From the NCBI GenBank assembly GCA_951804985.1, contig OX638136.1:4963852-5027851 (forward strand): 64,000 nt of DNA. The letters are read 5' to 3'. Shown here piece after piece: positions 32,157 through 42,592 of the stretch. The notes beneath the pieces are model-generated. The model saw only the letters and a list, made by a program, of their open reading frames with translations. It was not told the origin of the DNA and did not search any database. The position numbers and the translations under genes are program-made. This stretch comes from Dryomyza anilis. Its lineage: Eukaryota; Arthropoda; Insecta; Diptera; Dryomyzidae. Position 1 is the first letter of the stretch, and each line of letters begins with the position of its first letter.

Positions 32157-32430
32157 TCCCTGGCCGAAAGGACCCTGGTTCAAGCCTGGACTCGGGCTAA
32201 CAACATCTATTCAAAAAACATTTTTCTATACCGCGCTACCTCTCGGCAGTAAATGGCAAACCTACGAGAGTAAAACATTGCCTATGAAAAGCTCTCACCC
32301 CCGCCGTTCGGAATCTGTAGGTCCCACCACTTTCAGTACAAATATAACACGCAAAACTTAAAATGATGAGAGAGCTCGGCCTAAGTCCTTATAAGACTGT
32401 AGCGCCAAACTATTATTAGTACCATGATAC
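32157..32430 (+). mobile_element. SINE type 1, duplicated copy
   Basis: As 25210-25486; a 10-bp deletion removes GCATTAAACT after GGAATCT. Confidence 0.75.
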
Positions 32431-32432
32431 AA

Positions 32433-32671
32433 ATATTTACAGGGACATCGACTGACACTAGGCAACTTTTTGGAAATTTAATAAAATACAGAAAAGAAAT
32501 GAAATAAAATGGAATATAAATAAAGTATAAAATATATAAAATAGATTTATATATTTAAATTATTACATTTATTTGCGATTTGGAAAATATTTATCAAACG
32601 AATAAATGAAGAAATGTCAAAAAACTTGTCTACTGTCAAAGTGATTGTACCTGTAAATATTTGTATCATGA
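32433..32671. mobile_element. Foldback MITE, duplicated copy
   Basis: As 25490-25737, with the same perfect inverted ends. Confidence 0.6.
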
Positions 32672-32675
32672 TTAA

Positions 32676-32871
32676 TTTTTTTTTTTTTTTTTTTTGGAAT
32701 ATCTACTAAGATCCACAGCACTCAGACAGACTATATCCATTGTACTGTGATCTCTATTCCCTACAAATTTTGTGGTTAATATCACCACGAGCGTCCATGC
32801 CCAAGCCGGGATTCGAACCCGAGACCTTCAGAATGCAAGTCCAGCGCGCTACCTCTGGACTGCTGAGGCCG
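32676..32871 (-). mobile_element. SINE type 2, duplicated copy
   Basis: As 25743-25938, flanked by ATTAA; same position just beyond the zinc-finger gene stop codon. Confidence 0.78.
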
Positions 32872-32878
32872 ATTAATA

Positions 32879-33418
32879 CTATATATCGTCGTCGTTCACC
32901 TTCTTCAGCTCAAAAGATTTTGCAAATTGCAATGCGTCAGTAAGAATTTTAGTGTGTTTTTTTTCCAGGGGAACTAGAGGTATAATATTTTTAACTTATC
33001 ATTTATATTTTTTTTCAACAGTTTTTCATTTTGTATCGTAATACTTAGAACTATTTAAATTGAAAAATATTCTGATTTGTTACGACAATTTATATCATGA
33101 AATACAACATTTTTGTACTTACGTGACTTTTCACTGCATGACGACGATATATATATAATTTAAAAATTTTTATTACATTTTTTTAATTTGTTAAACTTAC
33201 ATTTCAACTTCATTATTTTGCGTAGTGGTTGCGTGTACTCTTCTTACGTGACGGTTTAAATTATAAGTGCTTTTTGATTCCATAGGACAAAATGGGCATC
33301 TTACTAGTGTATTTTTTCCATGCATGTAATTAATATGGCGCGTTAGTGACGACTTCCTTGTAAATGTTGAACTGCAAATGTTGCATTCAATATGATTTTT
33401 AAATGAAATGAAAAAATT
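32879..33418 (-). CDS. C2H2 zinc-finger gene 3' end, duplicated copy
   Basis: As 25946-26485. Terminal exon 32879-32973, micro-exon 33123-33133, donor of the finger exon at 33200. Both fingers, both donors (GTAAGT) and both acceptors are intact; the only change near a splice site is one base in the second intron (GTAAGTCC in copy 1, GTAAGTAC here). Confidence 0.55.
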
Positions 33419-33868
33419 TTATTTGTATTTACTACACTATGAAAAAAGTACCCTAATGAAATTAAATAAATTTTATTGAAATATCATTTAAATACTTTTG
33501 TTATAAAAAACGTAATATTCCATACAAAAAAATATTACGTGCGTATTTAATTTAAAATTAAATAAAAAGTATTTAATTTTATATATAACGTGCGCAATAA
33601 AATTCATATATAATAAAATGAATTATTATTGAAACATTATTTATGTATTTTTTATGAAAATAACCAATTATGAAATGAAAAACTCGCGTATTGAAAATTT
33701 TTTTTGTTTAAAACAAAATATTACCAATTTCATTGGTTGGTTTCTGTCTAAACCCCAATGTAACCTATTTGTCAAAAAAAATGTATTTACTTTTTTCATA
33801 AAATTGATTAATTGTGCATAGTTCTTATGCAGCATATTCAGCGACCTCAACATCTGTCAATTTACAAA

Positions 33869-34238
33869 ATAATTTATTATTTACTTATTTATTTTTATTA
33901 ATTTCAATCCAAAGCCACTAATGCCAAATGATTACAGATTTTATCATATAAAAGCAACAGAAATATAATTCCCAGCACGAATATGAGAAACTACCATCAT
34001 GAACTATATACGTCAACAAGGCACAACCGTCAGCAAGAGCTAAGATTTATCAGATTCTTTGTTTAATAAAATTTTTGAATTGATCAATCGTATATGAAAA
34101 CCTACGTTCACCATAGGGCAGTACCGAATTCCACAATCGAACAACATGTACAACGAACGAACGTTGCATCACAAGCAAAGTGAACGCAGGACTTATAAGA
34201 GAATGTGTTCTGCTGGACTGAGCAAATGTAAATGAAAG
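33869..34238 (-). pseudogene. LINE 3' end, duplicated copy
   Basis: As 26935-27304; stop at 34050-34052. Confidence 0.6.
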
Positions 34239-35108
34239 TCAACTAGATAAACTGGTGAAATAAACTAAATAATTTTATAAAAAAAAATTTCGTAAAACTA
34301 AACTAAAAGAATTCGTGAGAAATTTCAGGGACAGATTTTTGTTATTAAATAAACTGACGCTTTTTTGGCGAATTTATTTTTGTTTCGTTTTACTTTATAA
34401 GAGATATATTATATATTTTTTCTTTAAAAAATGTATTTATTGTTAAAAAATATAATAAAAAAATATACGAACAAAAATACTTTTCAACTATATTAAAATA
34501 CCTATGCTAAAATAAAAAGTTTTACAAAAAAAAAATTGTATTGTATGGTTTAAAAAAAATTACATAGTGCCTTATAGTACTCTGATCAGTTATGAATGTG
34601 AAATACGTCTCACCTCAACAAATTTCCACTCGGTAGTTGGTGATTTTGACCTTTATCTAGATGTATTTGATAGAGGTCAAAATGCACTATAAAAAGTGTG
34701 TTTAATTCTTACTGATCGAAAGTCTTTATAATAAGAAAAGTGTTTTTGTCTGTTGTTTTGTATTATTCTCCATATTTTGTGTTTCTTTGAATGTCGAGAA
34801 AGTATTTTTCTATTTTTAATTTTAAATTGTGGTATTCTACTACATTTTGTTAGTATTTAAATATATGCATTTGTATTTATTTGAATTGATTGTAGTACAC
34901 AATGTATTATAAATTTATTTTCTACATATTGTAGAAACAGGTATATGTTTTTAATTTCTGTATTGTTTGAAGTCCATGTGGCAACGTACTGCGATAGTGC
35001 GCAAATACAAACGAAGCCCAAACCACTTTTTAGTGCTTGTGATTCCTTTGAAGTATAAGAACTAAGGATGTTAAAATTTGCACATTATAAAGTTTCGCTT
35101 CCATCTTC

Positions 35109-35348
35109 ATGAAAATAAGTTTTTTTTATACACTGCCGCTAGTATTTTTAACATTTTATTACATTATTTTTGTAGGCTTTTATACACACAAAAAATTGAA
35201 AAATATATTTTTTTCGTACGTCATGTGCCTTTATAATAAGGACAAAAAATTGTGTGTCAATTTCCCTTCTTATAATAAAGTCACATGTAGAAAAAGACCC
35301 TCATCTTGCATGATCCCTGTGATGGAAAATTTTAAAGTCGTGTCTTGA
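35109..35348 (+). CDS. 79-residue ORF, duplicated copy
   Basis: Identical product to 28174-28413; same weak case. Confidence 0.2.
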   Translation: MKISFFYTLPLVFLTFYYIIFVGFYTHKKLKNIFFSYVMCLYNKDKKLCVNFPSYNKVTCRKRPSSCMIPVMENFKVVS

Positions 35349-35784
35349 AGGCTTCGTGTTACACAGTGTCGTGACACTTTGATTTTAATCACATCTTCCT
35401 CCAGAACAAGGAACGAAGTGGTTAAAATCAGCAAATGGCTCTTGAGACTCCTTCAGTATTCCATACAAACTATTTAAAGTATATTTTATATATTATAATA
35501 CTCTGAAACTGCACTACATTTTAATAATACAGAAGAACATAATGGAATGAATCGGATCGTCATGACGCGTTATTTTTTTTTTTCTCAAAATAAACAAATA
35601 GTCTGTTCAGGAAACAAATTAGTTTTGTTCGTATAACAGAGCATTATTTAGATTTCAATTTTTTTTTTCAATTTGCAATTTTCCGCGAGAATTAAGCACA
35701 ACACAAGAATGTACATGGGCAGAGAAGTCTGAACAAAATTATGTATATGTTTTTTTTTAATACAATTTTGTGGTTTTTTCACAG

Positions 35785-36453
35785 TGAAACCGATTACACG
35801 ACAAGATTCAGCAACCTTTAAGGGTTAAGATGTGAAAATATGGACAAGTTGGCAACTCTGGAAGTACCTTTTTTGATCCGTTTTCCAAGGTGATATGTCA
35901 TATTTTTGACAAATGAGTCACGTTTGTTCGGTTTTCACGATAATTCACGAACATGATTTTTCACAGAGAAACCGATTACACGACAAGATTCAGCAACCTT
36001 GAACGGTTATGATGTGAAAATATGGACAAGTTGGCAACTCTGGAAGTTAATTTTTTGATCCGTTTTTCAAGGTGATATGTCATATTTTTGACAAATAAGT
36101 CACTTTGTGCGGTTTACACGATAATTCACGAACATGATTTTTCACAGAGAAACCGATTACACGACAAGATTCAGCAACCTTTAAGGGTTAAAATGTGAAA
36201 ATATGGATAAGTTGGCAACTCTGGAGATTAATTTTTTGATCCGTTTTTCAAGGTGATATGTCATATTTTTGACAAATGAGTCACGTTTGTGCGGTTTTCA
36301 CGATAATTCACGAACATGATTTTTCACAGAGAAACCGATTACACGACAAGATTCAGCAACCTTTAAGGGTTAAGATGTGAAAATATGGACAAGTTGGCAA
36401 CTCTGGAAGTACTTTTTTTGATCCGTTTTTCAAGGTGATATGTCATATTTTTG
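35785..36453. repeat. 182-bp satellite, about 3.6 units
   Basis: Same satellite as 28846-29864 with two fewer units. The first unit retains GTGAAACCGATTACACGA, which copy 1 lacks. Confidence 0.9.
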
Positions 36454-37159
36454 ATCAGCCTCATTCCATTGTCGGAGGTGTTGTCGTGGAGGCTGAATTG
36501 TCCAACCGTTGAACCAAAGATACCCTCATGGCCCACTTTGGCATTAAAGTCGCCAATCACAATTTTGATGTCGTGACGGGGCCAGCGCTCATAGGCTTCA
36601 TCGAGGCTCTCATAGAAAGTCTCTTTAGCTTCATCGTCCTTCTCATTCGTCGGAGCGTGCGCACAAATTAGGCTGATATAGAAGTATTTAGTCTTGATGC
36701 GGATTGTTGCTAGTCGTTCGTTCACGGGTGTGAACCTAGAAACAAGGTGGCGGAGTCTCTTGCCGACTACAAATCCACAACCAAATTCATGCCTCTCCGC
36801 ATGGAGCTGTCACAGGATGCGGACATTCCAGGTGCATATCCGTAAATCATGGTCCTTTATACGTTTGCGTAGGTTGTTATCGTGTCTTCGGGTCGATATC
36901 CGAGGATTTTTTTCTGTTTTCGTTGAATCAGATTTTTTACATGGCGGCTCACAAGCCCAAAGCACAACCCCCATTTTTGAGGGCCAATATCCCTGTCTCG
37001 TTTGTCACCGACCAGACCTCCCACCGGGCTTGAAACCCGATCTTGAGCTGGTTGCTAAGGTTAACGAATTGTGTAGGAGAACTTATGGCAACTAACATAA
37101 GTCGGTTACTGGCTTGCACGTGCACTACACCATTCTGAACCCCTCATATAATGGCCTCA
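36454..37159 (-). pseudogene. LINE endonuclease fragment, duplicated copy
   Basis: As 29865-30570, with the same internal deletion removing the catalytic Glu region. Confidence 0.75.
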
Positions 37160-37468
37160 TAAAATGAGTTAAACAAACAATATATGATGTAATTACGATA
37201 ATATAACAAATAACAACTAAAAATGTGTAAAATGTCTAAATGTATATAGAATACTGAAACATAGGTTTCCACATAAGTAGAATTCGAACCTAATTCAACT
37301 ATATATACGACATGAGGGAATAATAAACACAAGAGAAAATTATAAAATAAATAATGAAAAAGACAAGAGTATATAGAAATCCTCAAAAAATATGGATACA
37401 ATTATGTAACCACATCATCAATTTTTTGGACCCCTTCATGTCGATTAAGTGTCTACCGTACCTACACA
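37160..37468. repeat. Family X fragment
   Basis: As 30571-30879. Ends in TACACA (37463-37468); family X resumes at 44511 on the far side of the transposon. Confidence 0.6.
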
Positions 37469-37636
37469 GTAGGGTGGTTCAAATTTACTTTTGTTTAAAT
37501 ACAAGTCAACGTACCTCAAATTAGGGGAGAGAGTATCGTTCGTAACATATTGGCGAAATTTCAGCACCCTACGATTATTGGAAATAATCAGGTAACAAAA
37601 AAATGTATATGTTATGATACACTTCGTCATTTGCGA

Positions 37637-37641
37637 ATATA

Positions 37642-37736
<95 letters not shown>
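37637..37736. repeat. (TA)n microsatellite
   Basis: About 100 bp of TA with one TG interruption near its start. Homologous to 31048-31121 but longer. Others in the same transposon: 42164-42247 and 44396-44494. Confidence 0.95.
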
Positions 37737-37738
<2 letters not shown>

Positions 37739-37823
37739 TATATTTTTATTAATGTGAAGCCAATTTCATTGGGTTATATTTCATATCAAAGGAGGTTAAA
37801 ATAGCTTTAATTTGATATATATA

Positions 37824-38000
37824 TGTAATAAGACGAGGTAAAGCAGCACGTGTTGTTCGATAGAAGTTTAATTTCAAATTTTAATTCAAATATTTTTCAT
37901 CGAAAACATTTTAAAATATAAGTAAAAAGTAAAACGATAATTTAAATACAAAACAACAAAGTATATAACAATAAGTATATAATAGCAAATCTACTTCATA
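37824..38000 (-). repeat. Gypsy element 3' LTR
   Basis: 177 bp. The last codons of integrase run into it: its stop codon is at 37997-37999. It differs from the 5' LTR at ACGAGG/AAAAGG near the start and CATA/CACA at the end. Confidence 0.9.
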
Positions 38001-38390
38001 CGGCCAATCCTGATAAGACATCGACCCCTGTCGATAAAATCCATGGTTTCATCAAATCAGCCACGGTTGAAGTATTTTTAGGTCCTTGCACAGATCCGAG
38101 TTTTTCAACGTCATATCGGTTATGTTGTTTAACGTTCTTTACCACATAAGGTCCAAGATATTTTCTTTTTAGTTTCGAATGTGTTCCATATTGAGTTTTT
38201 TTAATTGCAACAAGATCCCCAACTTTGTATTTAATTGCATCTTTGCGGTTCTTGTCATAAGACTCTTTTTGCCGAATCTGTGCCTCTAAAATATTTTCAC
38301 GTACTTGCTTTCTATCTTCCTCACGATCATCGCAAAATGTTTGAACTAATTCTTCATGAAGAAATTTTAAAATTTCACCATCGTCCCATT
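37997..38390 (-). pseudogene. Integrase C-terminal domain (gypsy element 1)
   Basis: Open from about 38380 to TGA 37997-37999. Shows a charged helix (DDREEDRKQVREN), YKVGDLVAIKK and RKYLGPYVV, the SH3-like DNA-binding fold of Ty3/gypsy integrases with a GPY/F-type motif. A frameshift at about 38385 separates it from the catalytic core. Confidence 0.8.
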
Positions 38391-38392
38391 AC

Positions 38393-38740
38393 TCATCTTA
38401 ACACCAGTGTGGTGTCAAATTTATAACTCGATGATACGTTGAAATACGTAGAACTTAGTGCAAGCTTAGATAACACCGATACAACTACAGCATTGACCCG
38501 CTCGACTTGTCCATTACCTCTACGAACTCCAGTAGTAGTTTGATAATGACGAATATTGTTACCATCGCAGAAGTTTTTGAAATCGATAGAACTAAATGAT
38601 GCACCTTTATCCGTGATAAGTCTTTCAGGATATCCGAATGTTTTGACGAGACTATCAAAGCGATTCAAAACTTCGGAAACAGCAGTAGTTTTTGTCGGAT
38701 AAATCCACGTGAACTTAGAAAATGCATCCACGATGACCAA
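38393..38740 (-). pseudogene. Integrase catalytic core (gypsy element 1)
   Basis: Would join element DNA to the chromosome. First Asp in VIVDAFSKFTWIYP, second in RLITDKGASF, Glu in NGQVERVN: the DD35E triad is present. The N-terminal zinc-binding part is broken by the inverted copy at 38799-38845 and by stops, so no full-length enzyme can be made. Confidence 0.85.
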
Positions 38741-38798
38741 TAAGTATCTGTATCCCTTCTTTGTCGCCGTTAGTGGTCCATGTGCAATGTATCTAAAG

Positions 38799-38845
38799 GT
38801 AAGTCATCTTTGGGAATTGGATTCAATTTCCCAAAGATGACTTAC
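38799..38845. repeat. Perfect 18-bp hairpin inside the integrase region
   Basis: GTAAGTCATCTTTGGGAA (38799-38816), an 11-nt loop, then its exact complement to 38845. The arm at 38799-38816 fits the expected integrase reading frame; the other arm replaces coding sequence, so it looks like a short inverted copy created by template switching. Confidence 0.8.
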
Positions 38846-38955
38846 TCTTTTGCGATTCATAACAATGCACTGAAGACAGCTCTGAATAAAATTCTTTACT
38901 TTTTCGTGTAAAAATCACCTTTTACTACCTTCTCAGTTTTTTCTACACCGAAGTG

Positions 38956-39555
38956 TCATTTTTCGTGAGCTGATTTTATTACTTCTTTCTCCATAGAGAC
39001 AGGTACTGCAAGTAGTTCTCGTCCTTCAAAAAATGTCATCAAAATTCCGCCTTTTAAGAAGTAGCTATCAAATTCTTTCTGACCAACTATCTTCATAATT
39101 GCTCCAATTCGATCATCTTCCATTTGATTCCTTTTTACTAATGTTATCAACGAGTCTTCGGCAACCATTATTGGATATCTACTTAATGCGTCTACGTGCT
39201 GCATTCTAACACCAGAACGGTGTTCCATAACATAACTGTATTCTTCTAAGTAGAGAGTCCAACGTTTAACTCTAGGTGGAACGTCTGACTTGTTGACAGT
39301 TCGTTGAAACGCGGCGAAATCGGTTATAATTTTAAATGGTATTCCCAATAAGTATGGTCTTAACTTTTTTACCGATTCAACGATTGCCAACACTTCCAAT
39401 TCATAAGAGTGATAATTTTTTTCAGCATCACTAGTGGATTTGCTCCAATATAATACAGGATTAAAATCGGAAATCTCGTCACGTTTCTGCATCAATATGG
39501 CCAAATCCCTGTTTACTGCCATATGTATGCAATTCGGTCGCAGCATCAGGATCAT
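38956..39555 (-). pseudogene. RNase H and linker (gypsy element 1)
   Basis: Degrades the RNA strand of the replication intermediate. Shows PVLYWSKS, NYHSYELEVLAIVE (catalytic Glu), FKIITDFAAF (catalytic Asp) and VDALSR. Shifted in frame relative to the preceding polymerase fragment near 39500. Confidence 0.85.
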
Positions 39556-39966
39556 ATATTTGTAGTACAGGATTTTTCACCAGTCTTCCTTTAATTTCCT
39601 CAAATACTGCTTTATGGTCCATTTCAAACTTAATCTTCTTTACACCTCCACGCAGAAGTTTATGCAACGGTGCGACTATGCATGCGTATCCACAAATAAA
39701 TTTTCGGAAATAGCCTGCTAATCCCAAAAAGCTTGTTCTAGATATTCAACTGTTGTTTTCAGGAACTGACTCTTCTTCCAACTGATATCCAGGCTGTGCT
39801 TCGCCGTGACATCCATAACAATGCGAAGGCGTACGATACCTTCCTCAAAAGTCTTCGATGGTATAATAACATTGTCTACGTATTGTATCACGATTCCCTT
39901 CCGAATCAAATCCGAAAAAACATAGGTTACATAGGTTAAAGCTTGATGGCGAATTACAAAGTCCAA
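39479..39966 (-). pseudogene. Reverse transcriptase palm and thumb fragments (gypsy element 1)
   Basis: Two overlapping frames. 39966-39718 has VIQYVDNVII, where the catalytic pair of the YxDD box is changed from Asp-Asp to Asp-Asn. 39727-39479 has the GLAGYFRKFI thumb motif and the start of RNase H. The altered active site and the frame breaks indicate a dead polymerase. Confidence 0.8.
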
Positions 39967-41611
39967 ATGGTGTTTTCTTGAACATTAACTGGCCTTCAGA
40001 AGTAGTGAAAGCGGTGTACTTCATGCTATCCTCATACATTGGCATATGAAAAAAGCTATTCCTTAGATCAATTGTTGAGAAAACCTTCGGTTTTACCAAC
40101 TTATCCAGTTGGTCATCTATTCTCTGCATTGGGAAACGGTCCTTCTGGACAACCTTGTTTAATTTCCGGTAATCCACGCAAAGTTTGTAGCACCCATTTT
40201 TCTTTCGAACGACCACATTTTCTGAATTGCTTGGCACAATGATGTCTTCTTTCAACCACCCATCGAACTGTTCTTGAACAACCTTCGTTTCCAGTGGCGC
40301 AAGTCTCCGCGCGCGTTGGTAAATTGGAGTTTTGTCATTCAGAATTAACCTTGTTTTTACTGGACAATCTGCAATCTTTTCCGGAACATAATTTTGGTAA
40401 ATATCAGCAACGACGTCTTCAAATTTGGTTGGAACATATAATTCCACGCCATCCACCACTACTTGAATACTTGCTAAACTGTCTGCATGCTTTTCGTCAA
40501 TTAAATTATCTGCGACCAACTTTTTGAACGAAATTTTCTGTGAACTCATACAGAACTCGCAATCTTTCAGGAATTCTCGACCCAAAATAATGTCATAAGA
40601 CATAGTAGCGTTTGACACAACATAAAATTGACAGGCATATTGCTCACCTGACAACAATATGCTATGTGTTGCTAATCCTTCCGGAACAGTTTTCTTCGAT
40701 CCAAGACCAAGAAAATTCCTTTGAGTCTTCTGCAACTTCAGGTTCCCAACGTCTTTATGTACCGCCAAATTCATTAAATTTACGCAACTTCCTGTGTCTA
40801 CAAGCGCTTGGAATGATCGTGTGCCAATTGTTATCGTTACTTCAGGTTCTTCGACGTTGACATTTATCACGTTCTTTTTATCGAACGATCCTTTAATGCA
40901 TGCGGACGCTATATGTCCGAACTTATTACAACTGAAACACTTAGGCCCTTTGCTTGCATTAGGACAGTTTCGCGATCCGTGCCCGTCCTCACCGCATGTG
41001 TAGCATTTAATTTTCTTCAACACTGCTTTTGAAATCTCATTATTGCGGATTTCCGGTGATGGTACTTTGACTGATGATAATGGTTTTTTAGCGTTCTTGA
41101 TCTTCTCGTATTCCATAAATTTCATTTTGAGTTCATTAAAATTTGTAGCTCCATACAATACCAACTTTTCCATGGAATCATCCGCTATGCCATCGACTAT
41201 GTACGAAATTGTTGAACTATCATCTAGTCTTATGGAAGATGCGATCTCGCGCATTTCATATACGTATGCTCGCCAGGACTCGTTTGACTTCTTCTTTCTG
41301 CGACTCAGCTTCTCGTGTACATCTTTCGAGTTAATCACTGCCTTGAATTCGCGAACTAACTCGCTTTTAAACTCCATCCAGTGGTTGCAATGCGGCAAGC
41401 TTGCTATAAAGGATTTAGCAGCACCACGAAGTTGCTTTTTTGCGTAGACAACCAAATCATTCTCTGTCCATCCGCAATCGTCTTTCAATTCTTCAACTCG
41501 CCGTATCCATACCTCAACCAATGCATCATCTTCTCCATTGAATGTTTCAACAATACCATTTGCGTCTCTGAAAGACATACGCATAGCGCGTACTTCTGCA
41601 GTACCATGCAT
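39845..41611 (-). pseudogene. Gag-protease-reverse transcriptase ORF (gypsy element 1)
   Basis: 588 codons without a stop. In order: a Gag capsid-like part (residues about 40-180, with SWRAYVYEMREI), two CCHC zinc knuckles (CYTCGEDGHGSRNC, CFSCNKFGHIASAC at about 205-235), a retropepsin-type protease active site (ALVDTGSCVNLMN), a linker, then reverse transcriptase fingers and palm start (VDYRKLNKVV, FSTIDLRNSFFHMP, FKKTPFGLCNSPSSF). The frame is lost about 25 codons before the YxDD box. Gag and protease continuous with polymerase in one frame occurs in several insect gypsy lineages. Confidence 0.9.
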
Positions 41612-41689
41612 TGCTTGTTGTTGTCGTAGGAAGCCCAGTTGATCAAAGCTTGTCTGTGATGCAGTATTAACATCTTGTTGTACAATTTG

Positions 41690-41929
41690 TCATCGATCTA
41701 CGCTTTCTACCGAATTTGTATTCACCGGCACCTCTTGTTGCTGCTCCTCTTCGTCATCATTGTCTTCTCCTTCTCCCTCGTTCGAGACCAGACTCATAAC
41801 CCATAATTTAAGGACAGCACGACTTCCATTAATTGGAGCATCTCGTCTTTCTAGCTCCTGCCGCAACTGTGCAATCGTCATTTTGTCCACTATGGATAAG
41901 GAAAGTCCTAAGTCTTGATTTTCAGCCAT
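41690..41929 (-). pseudogene. Gag N-terminal part with SAP-like motif (gypsy element 1)
   Basis: ATG at 41929, 79 codons. Contains MTIAQLRQELERRDAP-INGSRAVLKLWV, a SAP-like helix-extended loop-helix (DNA-binding in characterised proteins), then a glutamate-rich stretch (EGEGEDNDDEEEQQQ). A stop at about 41690 separates it from the rest of Gag (41611 downward); it was probably continuous. The start lies about 60 bp inside the 5' LTR. Confidence 0.7.
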
Positions 41930-41986
41930 GATATTGATAAGTTTTCAGATATGAGTCTTCAGTCGTTTAAAGTTGAGCCCCCAAAT

Positions 41987-42162
41987 TGTAATAAGAAAAG
42001 GTAAAGCAGCACGTGTTGTTCGATAGAAGTTTAATTTCAAATTTTAATTCAAATATTTTTCATCGAAAACATTTTAAAATATAAGTAAAAAGTAAAACGA
42101 TAATTTAAATACAAAACAACAAAGTATATAACAACAAGTATATAATAGCAAATCTACTTCAC

Positions 42163-42163
<1 letters not shown>
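41987..42163 (-). repeat. Gypsy element 5' LTR
   Basis: 177 bp, ends TGTAATAAG...TTCACA. On the minus strand it precedes the primer-binding-site candidate and Gag. Flanked on its outer side by (TA)n 42164-42247. Confidence 0.9.
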
Positions 42164-42247
<84 letters not shown>

Positions 42248-42252
<5 letters not shown>

Positions 42253-42515
42253 GCTATTTTAACCTCCTTTCATATAAAATATAACCCAGTGAAATTGGCT
42301 TCACATTAATAAAAATATAGCAGATTTAAAATAAATCCGTTTTCGATTTTTTTTAAATCTAATTTACTAAAAATAATTTATTCATAGTGTATAGTGTTCA
42401 TGTAATATATGAATGGTCTGAAGATTTACTTTTAATTGACATACCACTTTCTTACACCAGTTCCGATACTCAATTAACGCTTTTTATAATAAGACAAAAT
42501 ATTAATTTATTTCGA
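42248..42515. repeat. Left arm of a ~265-bp inner inverted repeat
   Basis: TTAAAGCTATTTTAACCTCC, GAAATTGGCTTCACATTAAT, GTATAGTGTTCATGTAATAT and ACCAGTTCCGATACTCAATT occur in the same order, inverted, at 44395-44130 with scattered mismatches. Partial copies of the outer 80 bp occur at 31122-31200 and 37737-37815. Confidence 0.85.
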
Positions 42516-42592
42516 TATTTCAAATATGCAAAATTTGCCAATTAACAATTCAATAGGCATTTCATCCAAATTTTACATGGATGTTGCATAGT

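Larger units (their letters stand above)
24968..38531. repeat. 6.9 kb tandem duplication (24968-31910 and 31911-38531)
   Basis: At 31910-31911 a gypsy integrase sequence stops (CTACGAACTCCA) and the sequence jumps back to TTCTTAGAATAATCCATAGT, as at 24968. At 38531 the integrase sequence continues normally (CTCCAGTAGTAG), so the junction is the product of duplication. Copies are nearly identical; differences are two satellite units (364 bp minus an 18-bp insertion), (TA)n length, a 10-bp deletion at about 32318 and point changes. Confidence 0.92.
37824..42163 (-). mobile_element. Ty3/gypsy LTR retrotransposon, nearly complete
   Basis: Two 177-bp LTRs (37824-38000 and 41987-42163), starting TGTAATAAGA and ending TTCACA (TTCATA in the left one), differ at only a few bases, so the insertion is fairly recent. 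Gag, protease, reverse transcriptase, RNase H and integrase follow in the Ty3/gypsy order on the minus strand. It lies in a (TA)n tract, where a short target duplication of TATA type cannot be resolved. A candidate primer-binding site, TTGGGGGCTCAAC, starts 3 nt inside the 5' LTR. Several frameshifts make it defective. Confidence 0.92.

Noticed and set aside
40039..41629. Several plus-strand ORFs of 67-134 residues
   Set aside because: Antisense shadows of the gypsy gag-pol frame, with no domain of their own.
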